Assembly: GCA_036000965.1 (NCBI GenBank)
Contig: DASYUT010000263.1
Location: 1 to 43,324, forward strand
Origin: Actinomycetes bacterium
GTDB lineage: Bacteria; Actinomycetota; CALGFH01
Reading direction: 5' to 3'
DNA: 43,324 bases
Shown: piece after piece, positions 8,975 to 17,078 of the stretch
Layout of the letters: every line of letters begins with the position of its first letter
Position numbering within the stretch: position 1 is the first letter of the stretch
The notes under the pieces: generated by a model
The model's input: the letters and a program-made list of their open reading frames with translations, nothing else
Databases searched by the model: none
What the model was told of the DNA's origin: nothing
Translations under genes and position numbers: made by a program

Positions 8975-9996
8975 CCACCAGGCCCGAGTCCATCAGCCAG
9001 GAGGAATGGGAGGCCGCGGCCGCGGCCATCGCCGGGGCCGGCCAGACGGTGGTCTCCTGCCACCTCAACCCGGACGGGGACGCCCTCGGCTCGGCCCTGG
9101 CCCTGCAGCGCGGCCTGGAGAACGCGGGCCGGAACGCGGTCGTGAGCTTCTCCGAGCCGTTCGTGGTCCCGCCGCAGTACCGGTTCCTCGCCGGGCTCGA
9201 CCGGCTGATCCCGCCCGCGCGAGTGCCGGCCAACCCGGATCTGCTCGTCTGCTTCGACGCCGGCTCCCTGGACCGGCTCGGCAGCCTCGTCCCCGCCTTC
9301 GAGGGCGCGGCCACGACCGTGGTCATCGACCATCACGCGTCCAACACCCGGTTCGGGGACGTGAACCTCATCGACCCGGCCGCCCCGGCCAGCGCCGTGC
9401 TCTGCCGCGAGCTGCTCCGCCGCCTGGACCTCCCGCTCGACAAGGAGATCGCCACCTGCCTGTACACGGGCCTGGTCACCGACACCGGGCGCTTCCAGTA
9501 CCAGGCCACCTCCCCGGAGACCCACCTGCTGGCCGCCGAGCTGCTGGCTGCCGGCGTGGAGCAGTACGAGGTGTCGAAGACGCTGTTCGAGACCAACGAC
9601 ATCGGCTACCTGCGCCTGGCCGCCGACGTGCTCGGCCGTATCGCCCAGGTCCCGGAGGCGTCGCTGGTGTGGACCGCGGTGACCCTGGCCGACCTGACCC
9701 GCCACGGCGTCGACATGGACCAGACCGAGGGGCTGATCGACCTGGTGCGCACCGACGCCGCCAGCGACGTGGCCGCCGTGGTCAAGGAGCAGCCCGACGG
9801 CGCCCACAAGGTCTCCCTCCGCTCCAAGGGCGGCACCAACGTCGGCGAGCTGGCCACCCGGTTCGGCGGCGGCGGGCACGCGTTCGCGGCCGGGTTCACC
9901 TCCCAGCTCGGGGTCGAGAAGACCGTCTGGTCCATCGTCGAGGCCCTGACCGGGCAGGAGGCCGGCGCGACGGCCGCCCGCCCGCTGGTCGGGTAG
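8971..9996 (+). CDS. nrnA: DHH-family bifunctional oligoribonuclease/pAp phosphatase NrnA-like
   Basis: A cytoplasmic DHH/DHHA1 phosphoesterase of the NrnA type, which degrades short oligonucleotides (nanoRNA) and dephosphorylates 3'-phosphoadenosine 5'-phosphate. The product is 341 aa from ATG 8971, which has AGGAGGGG about nine bases upstream. Motifs: NPDGDALGS (first metal site), a central VIDHHAS (the DHH triad), TDTGRFQY, and the C-terminal DHHA1 substrate motif FGGGGHAFAAG. An upstream in-frame start (8623) would lie inside rbfA and is rejected. It is coupled to rbfA by a 4-nt overlap, a common actinobacterial arrangement in this cluster. Confidence 0.92.
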   Translation: MTTRPESISQEEWEAAAAAIAGAGQTVVSCHLNPDGDALGSALALQRGLENAGRNAVVSFSEPFVVPPQYRFLAGLDRLIPPARVPANPDLLVCFDAGSLDRLGSLVPAFEGAATTVVIDHHASNTRFGDVNLIDPAAPASAVLCRELLRRLDLPLDKEIATCLYTGLVTDTGRFQYQATSPETHLLAAELLAAGVEQYEVSKTLFETNDIGYLRLAADVLGRIAQVPEASLVWTAVTLADLTRHGVDMDQTEGLIDLVRTDAASDVAAVVKEQPDGAHKVSLRSKGGTNVGELATRFGGGGHAFAAGFTSQLGVEKTVWSIVEALTGQEAGATAARPLVG

Positions 9997-10009
9997 GCAG
10001 GCCGGCGCG

Positions 10010-10939
10010 GTGACCACGGCGGGTGCAGTCCCAGGTCGGGCCCGGGACGGCGGGGCGGCGACCACCGACGGCGTGCTCGTGTGTGACAAGCCGGCCGGGA
10101 TGACCTCGCACGACGTGGTCGCGCGGGTGCGCCGCCTGGCCGGGCAGCGCCGGGTCGGGCACGGCGGCACGCTCGACCCGCCGGCGACCGGCGTGCTCGT
10201 GGTCGCGCTCGGCCGGGCCACCCGCCTGCTGCCCTACCTGCCCATGGAGCCCAAGCGCTACCTGGCCACGGTCGCGTTCGGCACGGAGACCGACACGCTC
10301 GACGCGGCCGGGAGGGTCGTGGCCAGCACCGACGCGTCTGCGCTTGACCGGGCGGCCGTCGAGCAGGCCCTGGCCGGGTTCGTCGGGCCCGGCGAGCAGG
10401 TCCCGCCCATGGTCTCGGCGGTCAAGGTGGGCGGCGAGCGGCTCTACGCCAAGGCGCGCCGGGGTGAGACCGTCGAGCGGGCGGCCCGCCCGATCACCGT
10501 GCACGCCATGGACCTGGTCGACTTCGTCCCCGGCCACCGGCCGCTGGCCACCGTCGAGGTGGCCTGCTCCGGCGGCACGTACGTGCGCGCGCTCGCCGCC
10601 GACCTGGGCCGCGCCCTGGGCTGCCTGGCTCACCTGGCCGCCCTGCGCCGCACCGCGGTGGGCGGCTTCACCGAGCAGGCCGCGTACCCGCTCGACCGGC
10701 TGGAGTCACTCGCGGCAACGGGAGAGCTGGCCACGGCCGTGCTCGACCCGGCCGCCGCCATGGCCCCGGCCGGGGTCCGGTCGGTCTCGGCCGACGAGGC
10801 GGCCGCCCTCGCCACCGGCCGCACGATCGCCCCGACCGGCCTGGACGCTCCGGTCGCGGCCGTCGCCCCGGACGGCCACCTGGTCGCGGTCATCCAGGAC
10901 GGCTCGGGCCGTGCCCGCCCCAAGGTCGTGCTCGCATGA
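10010..10939 (+). CDS. truB: tRNA pseudouridine-55 synthase TruB
   Basis: TruB converts U55 of the tRNA T-loop to pseudouridine. The product is 309 aa from GTG 10010, with only a weak ribosome-binding site. Landmarks: GVLVCDKPAGMTSHDVV at about 21-37, the catalytic motif GHGGTLDPPATGVL with Asp56 as the expected nucleophile, the KRYLATVAFGTETDTLD strand and SGGTYVRALAADLGRALG. The usual GxLDPxATG motif has a Pro instead of the common Leu or Phe. A C-terminal PUA-like part follows. The gap to nrnA is 13 nt, consistent with one operon. Confidence 0.93.
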   Translation: MTTAGAVPGRARDGGAATTDGVLVCDKPAGMTSHDVVARVRRLAGQRRVGHGGTLDPPATGVLVVALGRATRLLPYLPMEPKRYLATVAFGTETDTLDAAGRVVASTDASALDRAAVEQALAGFVGPGEQVPPMVSAVKVGGERLYAKARRGETVERAARPITVHAMDLVDFVPGHRPLATVEVACSGGTYVRALAADLGRALGCLAHLAALRRTAVGGFTEQAAYPLDRLESLAATGELATAVLDPAAAMAPAGVRSVSADEAAALATGRTIAPTGLDAPVAAVAPDGHLVAVIQDGSGRARPKVVLA

Positions 10940-10941
10940 TG

Positions 10942-11046
10942 CGGGCGGGCGCACCCCAGGCGGTGCCCGGGGGGGAGGGGCGCCGGGCGCGGGCGGGCGC
11001 ACCCCAGGCGGTGCCCGGGGGGGAGGGGCGCCGGGCGCGGGCGGGC
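10942..11046. repeat. 48-bp tandem repeat between truB and ribF
   Basis: Two near-identical 48-bp units sit here (GCACCCCAGGCGGTGCCCGG begins at 10951 and at 10999), and a third copy starts but degrades. The inner GGCGGTGCC and the preceding GGCGCACC-like bases can fold on themselves. The repeats are open in the ribF frame, but ribF most likely starts after them. Confidence 0.8.
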
Positions 11047-11081
11047 GCGCCCGGGGCGGCGTGCGGGCAGGTGGGGCGCTG

Positions 11082-12029
11082 ATGACGGTGTGTCTCTACC
11101 ACGGGCTCGACCAGGTGCCGGCCGGGCTCGGCCCCACCGTTGTCACGGTGGGGATGTTCGACGGGGTGCACCGCGGCCACCAGGCGCTGCTTGGCCACGT
11201 GACCCGCGAGGCGGCCGCCCGGGGCGTGCCGGCCGCGGCGGTCACCTTCGACCGCCACCCGATGGAGGTGCTCCGGCCGGGCAGCCACCCGCTGCTGCTC
11301 ACCACCCTGAGCCAGAAGGTCGCCCTGCTCGGCGAGGCTGGCGTCGAGGTCGTCCTGGTCCTGCCCTTCACCTTGGAGCTCTCCCAGGTGCCGGCCCGCG
11401 AGTTCGCCACCCGGGTGCTGTTCGAGGTCATGGGCGCCCGCGCCGTGGTGGTGGGGGCCAACTTCCGCTTCGGCCACAAGGCCCAGGGCGACATCGAGCT
11501 GCTCGCGGCGCTGGGCCGGGAGCGTGGCGTGGACGCCGTGGGCGTCACCCTCCATACCGACGGACGCGAGGTGATCTCGTCGACCCGGATCCGGTCCGAG
11601 CTGGCCCGTGGCGACGTGCAGGCCGCCGCCCGCTCCCTCGGCCGTCCCTTTGCCCTCGAGGGCCACGTCAACCGGGGCGACGGCCGCGGCCGGACGCTGG
11701 GGGTGCCGACCGCCAACGTCGGCGTGCCCACCCGCCTCGCCCTGCCCGCCATGGGCGTGTACGCCGGCCACGTCGCCCCGGGGGACGGCACCTGGCTGCC
11801 GGCGGTCACCAACGTCGGCGTCAGCCCGCAGTTCGGCGGCACCGAGCTCCGCGTGGAGGCGCACGTGCTCGACTACGACGCCGACCTGTACGGCCGCCGG
11901 GTGTCGGTCTCGTTCGAGCACCGGCTCCGCGGCGAGGAGGTCTTCGCCAGCGTCGACGAGCTGGTAACCCAGATGCAGGAGGACATCCGGCAGAGCCGGA
12001 AGCTCCTCGGCGCGCCCGCCGCGTCCTGA
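11082..12029 (+). CDS. ribF: Bifunctional riboflavin kinase/FAD synthetase RibF
   Basis: RibF phosphorylates riboflavin to FMN and then adenylates it to FAD. From ATG 11082 (AGGTGGGG upstream) it is 315 aa, the normal size. The N-terminal FAD synthetase nucleotidyl-transferase domain has VTVGMFDGVHRGHQALL, VTFDRHPMEV and the ISSTRIRSEL motif. The C-terminal riboflavin kinase domain (about 185-310) has EGHVNRGDGRGRTLGVPTAN and a NVGVSPQFGG strand. The frame is open far upstream through the 48-bp repeats, so an earlier GTG (11061) cannot be fully excluded. It is the last gene of the rimP-to-ribF cluster. Confidence 0.94.
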   Translation: MTVCLYHGLDQVPAGLGPTVVTVGMFDGVHRGHQALLGHVTREAAARGVPAAAVTFDRHPMEVLRPGSHPLLLTTLSQKVALLGEAGVEVVLVLPFTLELSQVPAREFATRVLFEVMGARAVVVGANFRFGHKAQGDIELLAALGRERGVDAVGVTLHTDGREVISSTRIRSELARGDVQAAARSLGRPFALEGHVNRGDGRGRTLGVPTANVGVPTRLALPAMGVYAGHVAPGDGTWLPAVTNVGVSPQFGGTELRVEAHVLDYDADLYGRRVSVSFEHRLRGEEVFASVDELVTQMQEDIRQSRKLLGAPAAS

Positions 12030-12102
12030 GCCGGCTCGTTCAGCACGGACCGGGACCTGCCGATGCAACTCGCAGGACGTCCGGACGAGCGGAGGTGGAC
12101 GG

Positions 12103-12501
12103 GTGGCGAGCGGCCCGAAGGTCCTCGTGTGCGACGACGACGACGGCATCCGGGGCATGCTCGTCGTCTTCCTCGAGGCGGAGGGGTTCGAGGTCGAGGC
12201 CGTGGCCGACGGGCCCTCGTGCCTCGAGACGGTGGCCGAGAACCCCCCGGACGTGGTCGTCCTGGACGTGATGATGCCGCGGATGGACGGCTACCAGGTG
12301 GTCGAGGTCCTGCGCCGCAGCTTCTCCCGGCACGCGCTCAAGGTGGTCATGCTCACCGCCCGCACGTCTGGCGAGGACGCGCTCGCCGGCTGGAGCGCGG
12401 GTGTGGACCACTACATGACCAAGCCGTTCGATCCCGACGAGTTGCTGCGGCTCCTCCACTTCCTGGCCCGCACCACCGAGGCGACCACCCCGAGGGACTG
12501 A
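12103..12501 (+). CDS. Stand-alone receiver-domain response regulator (CheY-like)
   Basis: A 132-aa protein made of a single receiver domain. The acidic pocket is DDDDG (11-15), the phospho-acceptor is Asp55 in VVVLDVMMPRMDG, the switch Thr is T85 in VVMLTAR, and the conserved Lys is K107 in MTKPFDPDELL. There is no DNA-binding or output domain, so it must act through a partner. No histidine kinase lies nearby. The start is GTG 12103 with GGAGGTG about 7 nt upstream. It follows ribF by 73 nt and may be read from the same transcript or a separate one. The partner cannot be predicted. Confidence 0.88.
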   Translation: MASGPKVLVCDDDDGIRGMLVVFLEAEGFEVEAVADGPSCLETVAENPPDVVVLDVMMPRMDGYQVVEVLRRSFSRHALKVVMLTARTSGEDALAGWSAGVDHYMTKPFDPDELLRLLHFLARTTEATTPRD

Positions 12502-12618
12502 GCCTGGAAGAGCGCCGGGGCTGCCGCTTCGCCGCTCGAGCCCCAGACCCGGTTCTCGGCAGAAGTGCGCAGGTAGACCCCTACCCGCTGGCGATGTGCT
12601 GGCAACGGGCGATCCCGT

Positions 12619-12624
12619 ACGGTT
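12619..12624 (+). promoter_or_regulatory. Candidate -10 box, near-leaderless start of the membrane protein
   Basis: TACGGT ends eight bases before ATG 12633. The same arrangement, TANNNT six to eight bases before the start, recurs at three other genes here (21013, 21240, 37026). I see no good -35. Confidence 0.3.
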
Positions 12625-12632
12625 CAGCCCCA

Positions 12633-14042
12633 ATGGCCGACCGAGACGGGCGGGGGATGGACGGCAGCGTGGAGGGCGCGCGGGCGTCGGTACCGGTACC
12701 GGTCGACGGGCGCCTGGTCGAGCTCCTCGCCGTGCTGGCCGCGACCGCGATGGCCAGCTTGCCGTTCGGGGTCGCCGACCTGCTCGCCGGCATGCTGGCC
12801 GTGCCTGCGCTCGCATTCCACGCCGTCGTGCTGTTCCAGTCCAGGCCGTCGCCCGCCGCCCGCGTCTTCTCCCTGCTGGTCCTGGTCGTGGCCCTGGGAC
12901 TCCTGCCCGGCCTCCACCATGCCGTCGCCTTCCAGGACGAGCCGACCATGAGCCACGGCCACGACGGCGGCGTCGCGGTGACGGACCTGGCCGTGCGGGC
13001 GCTCCTAGAGGGCCGCGACCCGTACACCGAGAGCTACGCGGAGCTGGTCGAGGGCATGCCGATCTTCTACGGTGACCGCCTCATCGACAACCCGATCATG
13101 GAGCGCTACCCGTACTGGCCGGCCACCCTGCTCATCCAGGTCCCGGTGCAGGCCCCGCTGCTCTGGGCGGGCGCGCCCGTGGTCGACGCCCGCTTCGTCT
13201 ACCTCGGCGTCCTGCTCGCGCTCGGCGTCGGCATGGCCCGCTTCAGCCTGCGGGTGCGCGGCGACCTGCTGCTCGCCGTCGGCGTCGCTCTGAACCCGCT
13301 GGTGCTCTACTGGACCCGCTGGGGGAGCAACGACATCCTCGCGGTGGGTGGGCTCGCGCTCATGGGCTGGGCGCTGTTCCGGCGGCGGACCGTGCTCGCC
13401 GGGCTCGCGCTCGGGCTCGCGCTCGCCTGCAAGCTGCTGGTGGTGCCGGCCGTGGTGCTGTTCGCGGCCTGGCTTGCGCGCCGGGCCCGCGACGGGGAGC
13501 TCGACCGGCGGACCGCCGTCAGCGCGGCGGCCGCGGCAGTCCTGCCCGCCGCCGTCACCGCGGTGCCGTTCCTGCTCTGGCACCCGGCCGCCTTCCTGGA
13601 CGACGCGCTCCTCTACCACCTCGGCGCGAGCGCCGAACGGTTCCCGATCGCCGGGCAGGGGCTGCCGGTGCTGCTGCACGCCCTCGGGGTGATCCGCGAC
13701 CCGCTGGGCCCGGCGCCGGTCTGGGCGACCACGCTCCCGACGCTGCTGCTGCTGGCGGTGGGCGCCGGCTGGCTGTGGCGCCGGGGCTGGACCAGCCCCA
13801 GGGCCTTCCTGCTCGCCGCGACGTTCGTAACCGTGGGCACCTTCTGGTTCAGCCGCGCCTTCATGGGGAACTACTGGCCGGTGCCGATGACCCTGCTCGC
13901 GCTCGCCGTGCTCGCGCCGTGGCCCGCCGAGGCATCGCGCGCTTCAGGCGGGCAGGCGCCGCCTGACAGACAGAGCACCGCAGCTCAACAGCGGTCCCCG
14001 GCGCGCCGTGCTACCCTTGCGCGGGTGGCTGGGCCTCGCTGA
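12633..14042 (+). CDS. Polytopic membrane protein, possible GT-C/GT87-type glycosyltransferase
   Basis: A hydrophobic 469-aa protein with about ten predicted membrane spans. After a polar N-terminal stretch come helices near 30-75, then an outside loop with DPYTESYAELVEG and NPIMERYPYWP, then a ladder of Leu/Ala/Val-rich helices to about residue 440. WTRWGSNDILAVGGLALMG and the late FWFSRAFMGNYWPVPMTLL recall the GT87/DUF2029 polyprenol-phosphate mannosyltransferase group, but I see no decisive catalytic motif. The C-terminal 35 residues are polar. Start choice: ATG 12633 has TACGGT eight bases before it (possible leaderless start); ATG 12594 and 12657 are alternatives in the same frame. Function is tentative. 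Confidence 0.7.
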   Translation: MADRDGRGMDGSVEGARASVPVPVDGRLVELLAVLAATAMASLPFGVADLLAGMLAVPALAFHAVVLFQSRPSPAARVFSLLVLVVALGLLPGLHHAVAFQDEPTMSHGHDGGVAVTDLAVRALLEGRDPYTESYAELVEGMPIFYGDRLIDNPIMERYPYWPATLLIQVPVQAPLLWAGAPVVDARFVYLGVLLALGVGMARFSLRVRGDLLLAVGVALNPLVLYWTRWGSNDILAVGGLALMGWALFRRRTVLAGLALGLALACKLLVVPAVVLFAAWLARRARDGELDRRTAVSAAAAAVLPAAVTAVPFLLWHPAAFLDDALLYHLGASAERFPIAGQGLPVLLHALGVIRDPLGPAPVWATTLPTLLLLAVGAGWLWRRGWTSPRAFLLAATFVTVGTFWFSRAFMGNYWPVPMTLLALAVLAPWPAEASRASGGQAPPDRQSTAAQQRSPARRATLARVAGPR

Positions 14043-14144
14043 GGTCCGGCGGTCGCCCGGGACGCGGGACTGCGCAGCGCCCTCCGAGCCCTGCTGCGAG
14101 GCCCCCGGGCAGACTTCCGCAGTGTTCACCGGAAAGGTAGCGGC

Positions 14145-14411
14145 ATGCTGGTCAAGGACGAGAAGACCCAGATCATCTCGGAATACGCCACCAAGGACGG
14201 CGACACCGGGTCCCCCGAGGTCCAGGTCGCCATCCTCACGCGGCGCATCAACACGCTCACCGAGCATCTGAAGGTCCACAAGCACGACCACCACTCGCGC
14301 CGTGGCCTGCTGCAGATGGTCGGCCGGCGCCGGCGGCTCCTCCGCTACCTGCAGACCAACGACGTCGCCCGGTACCGCTCGCTGATCGAGCGCCTGGGCC
14401 TGCGCCGCTGA
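14145..14411 (+). CDS. rpsO: 30S ribosomal protein S15
   Basis: Primary 16S rRNA-binding protein of the 30S platform. The product is 88 aa, the standard length. It has the signature [18 protein letters not shown], then [20 protein letters not shown] and a final [15 protein letters not shown] 14145 follows GGAAAGG at about eight bases. It precedes pnp, the arrangement conserved in most bacteria. Confidence 0.97.
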   Translation: MLVKDEKTQIISEYATKDGDTGSPEVQVAILTRRINTLTEHLKVHKHDHHSRRGLLQMVGRRRRLLRYLQTNDVARYRSLIERLGLRR

Positions 14412-14438
14412 CCGGGCCGCGCATGCGAGCACGTGGCG

Positions 14439-14455
14439 GCGCCATGAGGTGGCGC
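14439..14455 (+). promoter_or_regulatory. Small hairpin 1 in the rpsO-pnp gap
   Basis: GCGCCA (14439-14444) pairs with TGGCGC (14450-14455) around a TGAGG loop, 28 nt after the rpsO stop. It may protect the rpsO 3' end. There is no T run after it. Confidence 0.35.
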
Positions 14456-14527
14456 TGTCGCGCCCAGAAGGCGGTGAGGCCACTGGCCGACTGACGCGGA
14501 GCACGACGGACGTCGCACCGCAGACTC

Positions 14528-14559
14528 CCGGCACGGGTCGGCTGGCCGACCGGTGCCGG
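14528..14559 (+). promoter_or_regulatory. Hairpin 2 in the rpsO-pnp gap
   Basis: CCGGCAC (14528-14534) pairs with GTGCCGG (14553-14559). A 2x2 internal loop follows, then GTCGG pairs with CCGAC around a CTGG loop. That makes 12 Watson-Crick pairs in 32 nt, which is well above chance even in GC-rich DNA because the order of pairs is exact. Confidence 0.5.
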
Positions 14560-14583
14560 AGCGCAGGCCCGGCAAGGGTCGCC

Positions 14584-14650
14584 GCCAGTTGTCAGTGGTG
14601 GCTCCTGGATCGAGAACCGACCGCTCCAGGCTCCTCTACTGAGAACTGGC
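14584..14650 (+). promoter_or_regulatory. Long stem-loop ahead of pnp, likely RNase III/PNPase autoregulation element
   Basis: GCCAGTT (14584-14590) pairs with AACTGGC (14644-14650). After one G-G mismatch, TCAGT pairs with ACTGA. A mixed inner region with a few pairs follows, then CCTGGA (14604-14609) pairs with TCCAGG (14625-14630), closing a 15-nt loop. This is unusually AT-containing for the region and clearly designed as a stem. In E. coli and Streptomyces, a hairpin between rpsO and pnp is cut by RNase III and sets PNPase levels; the same role is inferred here. Confidence 0.6.
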
Positions 14651-14838
14651 ACCGCGCTCCGCTGCGCAGGGCCGGCCCGAGCCGGCCTCCGTCAGCGCAA
14701 CCTCCGCGCTTCCACGCTGGCCGGCGCCCCGCCGCCAGCCCACCACGCCCATCCGGACCCGCCACCGCCACGGAGGGCCCGGCGAGGGCCGGAACCACTG
14801 GCCTCCACGCGAGGCAGCTACTTGAGGAGAATCACTAC

Positions 14839-17073
14839 ATGGCAGTCCATCGTGTACAAGGCGCCGTCGGCGGCCGGGACATGTTCCTGGAAACCGGCAA
14901 GCTGGCCAAGCTAGCCGGCGGCTCAGTCGTCGTCGGGCTCGGCGGGACCTGGCTCCTGGTCACCGCCACCGCGGCCAAGCAGGCCAAGGAGCAGCTCGAC
15001 TTCTTCCCGCTCACCGTCGACGTCGAGGAGCGCATGTACGCCGCCGGCAAGATCCCCGGCGGCTTCTTCCGTCGCGAGGGGCGGCCCTCCGAGACGGCCA
15101 TCCTGACCGCGCGGCTCGTCGACCGGCCGCTGCGTCCTTCGTTCCCAAAGGGCCTGCGCAACGAGGTCCACGTCGTCGCCACCGTCCTCTCGGCCGACAT
15201 GCAGAACCTGTGGGACGTCCTCGCGATCAACGGGGCGTCGACCGCCGTCCAGCTCGCGGGCATCCCGTTCTCGGGGCCGGTCGGGGCCGTGCGCCTGGGC
15301 CGCAAGGAGACCGACTGGATCGTCAACCCCACCTACGACGAGCTGGCCGAGTGCACCTACGACATGGTCGTGGCCGGGCGCCAGAACGAGGCCGGCGGCG
15401 TGGACGTCCTCATGGTCGAGGCCGAGGCCACCGAGCACGCCGTCCGCCTGATGGAGGAGGGCGCGCCCAAGCCGACCGAGGAGGCCCTGGGCCTGGCCCT
15501 CGAGCTCTCCAAGCCCCACATCGCCACCGCCTGCCAGCTCCAGCTCGAGCTGGTGCGACAGGCCGGCGCCCAGCCCCGCGAGTTCCCGCTGTTCGCCGAG
15601 TACGGCGAGGACGTGGCCGGGGTGGTGCGGGCCGCCGCCGAGGCCGCGGTCCGCGAGGCGATCACCATCGCCGACAAGAACGAGCGCCAGGACCGCCTCG
15701 ACGAGCTGAAGGCCCAGGCCCTGCAGGCCGCCGCCGAGCAGCTCGGCGACGCCCTGGCCGGCCGCGAGAAGGAGGTCTCGGCCGCCTTCCGCGCGCTGAC
15801 CAAGGAGCTGGTCCGCCAGCGCGTGGTCAAGGACGGCAAGCGCATCGACGGACGCGGCCCGCGCGACATCCGGCCGCTCGAGGCCGAGGTCGGGATCCTG
15901 CCCCGGGCCCACGGCTCCGGCCTGTTCCAGCGGGGCGAGACCCAGGTGCTCAACGTCACCACCCTCGGCATGGTCCGCATGGAGCAGATCGTGGACACCC
16001 TCGACCCCGAGGAACGCAAGCGCTTCATGCACCACTACAACTTCCCGCCCTTCTCCACCGGCGAGACCGGCTTCATGCGCGGCCCCAAGCGTCGGGAGAT
16101 CGGCCACGGGGCGCTCGCCGAGCGCGCGGTGCTGCCCGTGGTCCCCGACAAGGAAGAGTTCCCCTACGCCCTGCGGCTGGTCAGCGAGGTGCTGTCGTCC
16201 AACGGCTCCACCTCGATGGCGTCGGTGTGCGCGTCCACGCTGTCGCTGATGGACGCCGGCGTGCCGATCAAGGCGCCCGTCGGCGGCATCGCCATGGGCC
16301 TGATCGCCGAGGGCGGCGAGTTCGTCACCCTGACCGACATCCTCGGGGCCGAGGACGCCTTTGGCGACATGGACTTCAAGGTGGCGGGCACGCGCGAGTT
16401 CGTGACCGCGCTGCAGCTCGACACCAAGCTGGCCGGCATCCCGAGCGAGGTGCTGATCGGCGCCCTCACCCAGGCCCGCGACGCCCGCCTGGTCGTCCTC
16501 GACGTCATCCAGGCCGCGATCGACCGGCCCCGCGAGGAGCTGAACCGGCTCGCGCCCCGCGTCCACGTCGAGCAGATCCCGGTCGCCAAGATCGGCGAGC
16601 TGATCGGTCCCAAGGGCAAGCGGATCAACGAGATCCAGGCCGCCTCGGGCGCCGACATCTCGATCGAGGACGACGGGCGCGTGTTCATCGGGGCGACCGA
16701 CGGCGAGCAGCTCGACATCGCCCTGAGGATGATCCGCGAGCAGATGAACCCGGTCATGCCGCAGACCGGCGAGCGCTACCTCGGCACGGTGGTGAAGACC
16801 ACCACCTTCGGCGCCTTCATCTCCCTCACCCCGGGCAAGGACGGCCTGCTCCACATCTCCAAGCTGGGCCGCAAGGGCCAGCGCGTGCGGGCGGTCGAGG
16901 ACGTCGTCAACGTGGGCGACAAGCTGCTGGTCGAGGTGGTCGAGGTCGACCGCCAGAACCGCATCTCGCTGAAGCTGGCCGAGGAGGGTGAGGCGGCGCC
17001 CGGGTCCACCGACGGGGTGACCGCCAGCCCGGCCGCGTCCGGGTCCGCCAGCGCCGACGGCGAGAGCCAGTAG
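14839..17073 (+). CDS. pnp: Polyribonucleotide nucleotidyltransferase (PNPase)
   Basis: PNPase degrades RNA 3' to 5' by phosphorolysis and can add tails; it works as a trimer. From ATG 14839 (GAGGAG at 14824-14829) the protein is 744 aa. It has a first RNase PH domain ([19 protein letters not shown]), a helical linker (about 225-310), a second RNase PH domain with the active-site region [12 protein letters not shown] (Asp510 and Asp512), a KH domain with [16 protein letters not shown] (about 580-600) and an S1 domain (about 644-715). A longer upstream start at 14449 would run through the structured gap and is rejected. The leader is structured (see 14528-14650). The next gene starts only 5 nt after the stop. 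Confidence 0.97.
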   Translation: MAVHRVQGAVGGRDMFLETGKLAKLAGGSVVVGLGGTWLLVTATAAKQAKEQLDFFPLTVDVEERMYAAGKIPGGFFRREGRPSETAILTARLVDRPLRPSFPKGLRNEVHVVATVLSADMQNLWDVLAINGASTAVQLAGIPFSGPVGAVRLGRKETDWIVNPTYDELAECTYDMVVAGRQNEAGGVDVLMVEAEATEHAVRLMEEGAPKPTEEALGLALELSKPHIATACQLQLELVRQAGAQPREFPLFAEYGEDVAGVVRAAAEAAVREAITIADKNERQDRLDELKAQALQAAAEQLGDALAGREKEVSAAFRALTKELVRQRVVKDGKRIDGRGPRDIRPLEAEVGILPRAHGSGLFQRGETQVLNVTTLGMVRMEQIVDTLDPEERKRFMHHYNFPPFSTGETGFMRGPKRREIGHGALAERAVLPVVPDKEEFPYALRLVSEVLSSNGSTSMASVCASTLSLMDAGVPIKAPVGGIAMGLIAEGGEFVTLTDILGAEDAFGDMDFKVAGTREFVTALQLDTKLAGIPSEVLIGALTQARDARLVVLDVIQAAIDRPREELNRLAPRVHVEQIPVAKIGELIGPKGKRINEIQAASGADISIEDDGRVFIGATDGEQLDIALRMIREQMNPVMPQTGERYLGTVVKTTTFGAFISLTPGKDGLLHISKLGRKGQRVRAVEDVVNVGDKLLVEVVEVDRQNRISLKLAEEGEAAPGSTDGVTASPAASGSASADGESQ

Positions 17074-17078
17074 GCTCC

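Noticed and set aside
12063-14042. 659-aa version of the membrane protein
   Set aside because: The extra N-terminal part overlaps the whole response regulator gene in another frame; the regulator is clearly real.
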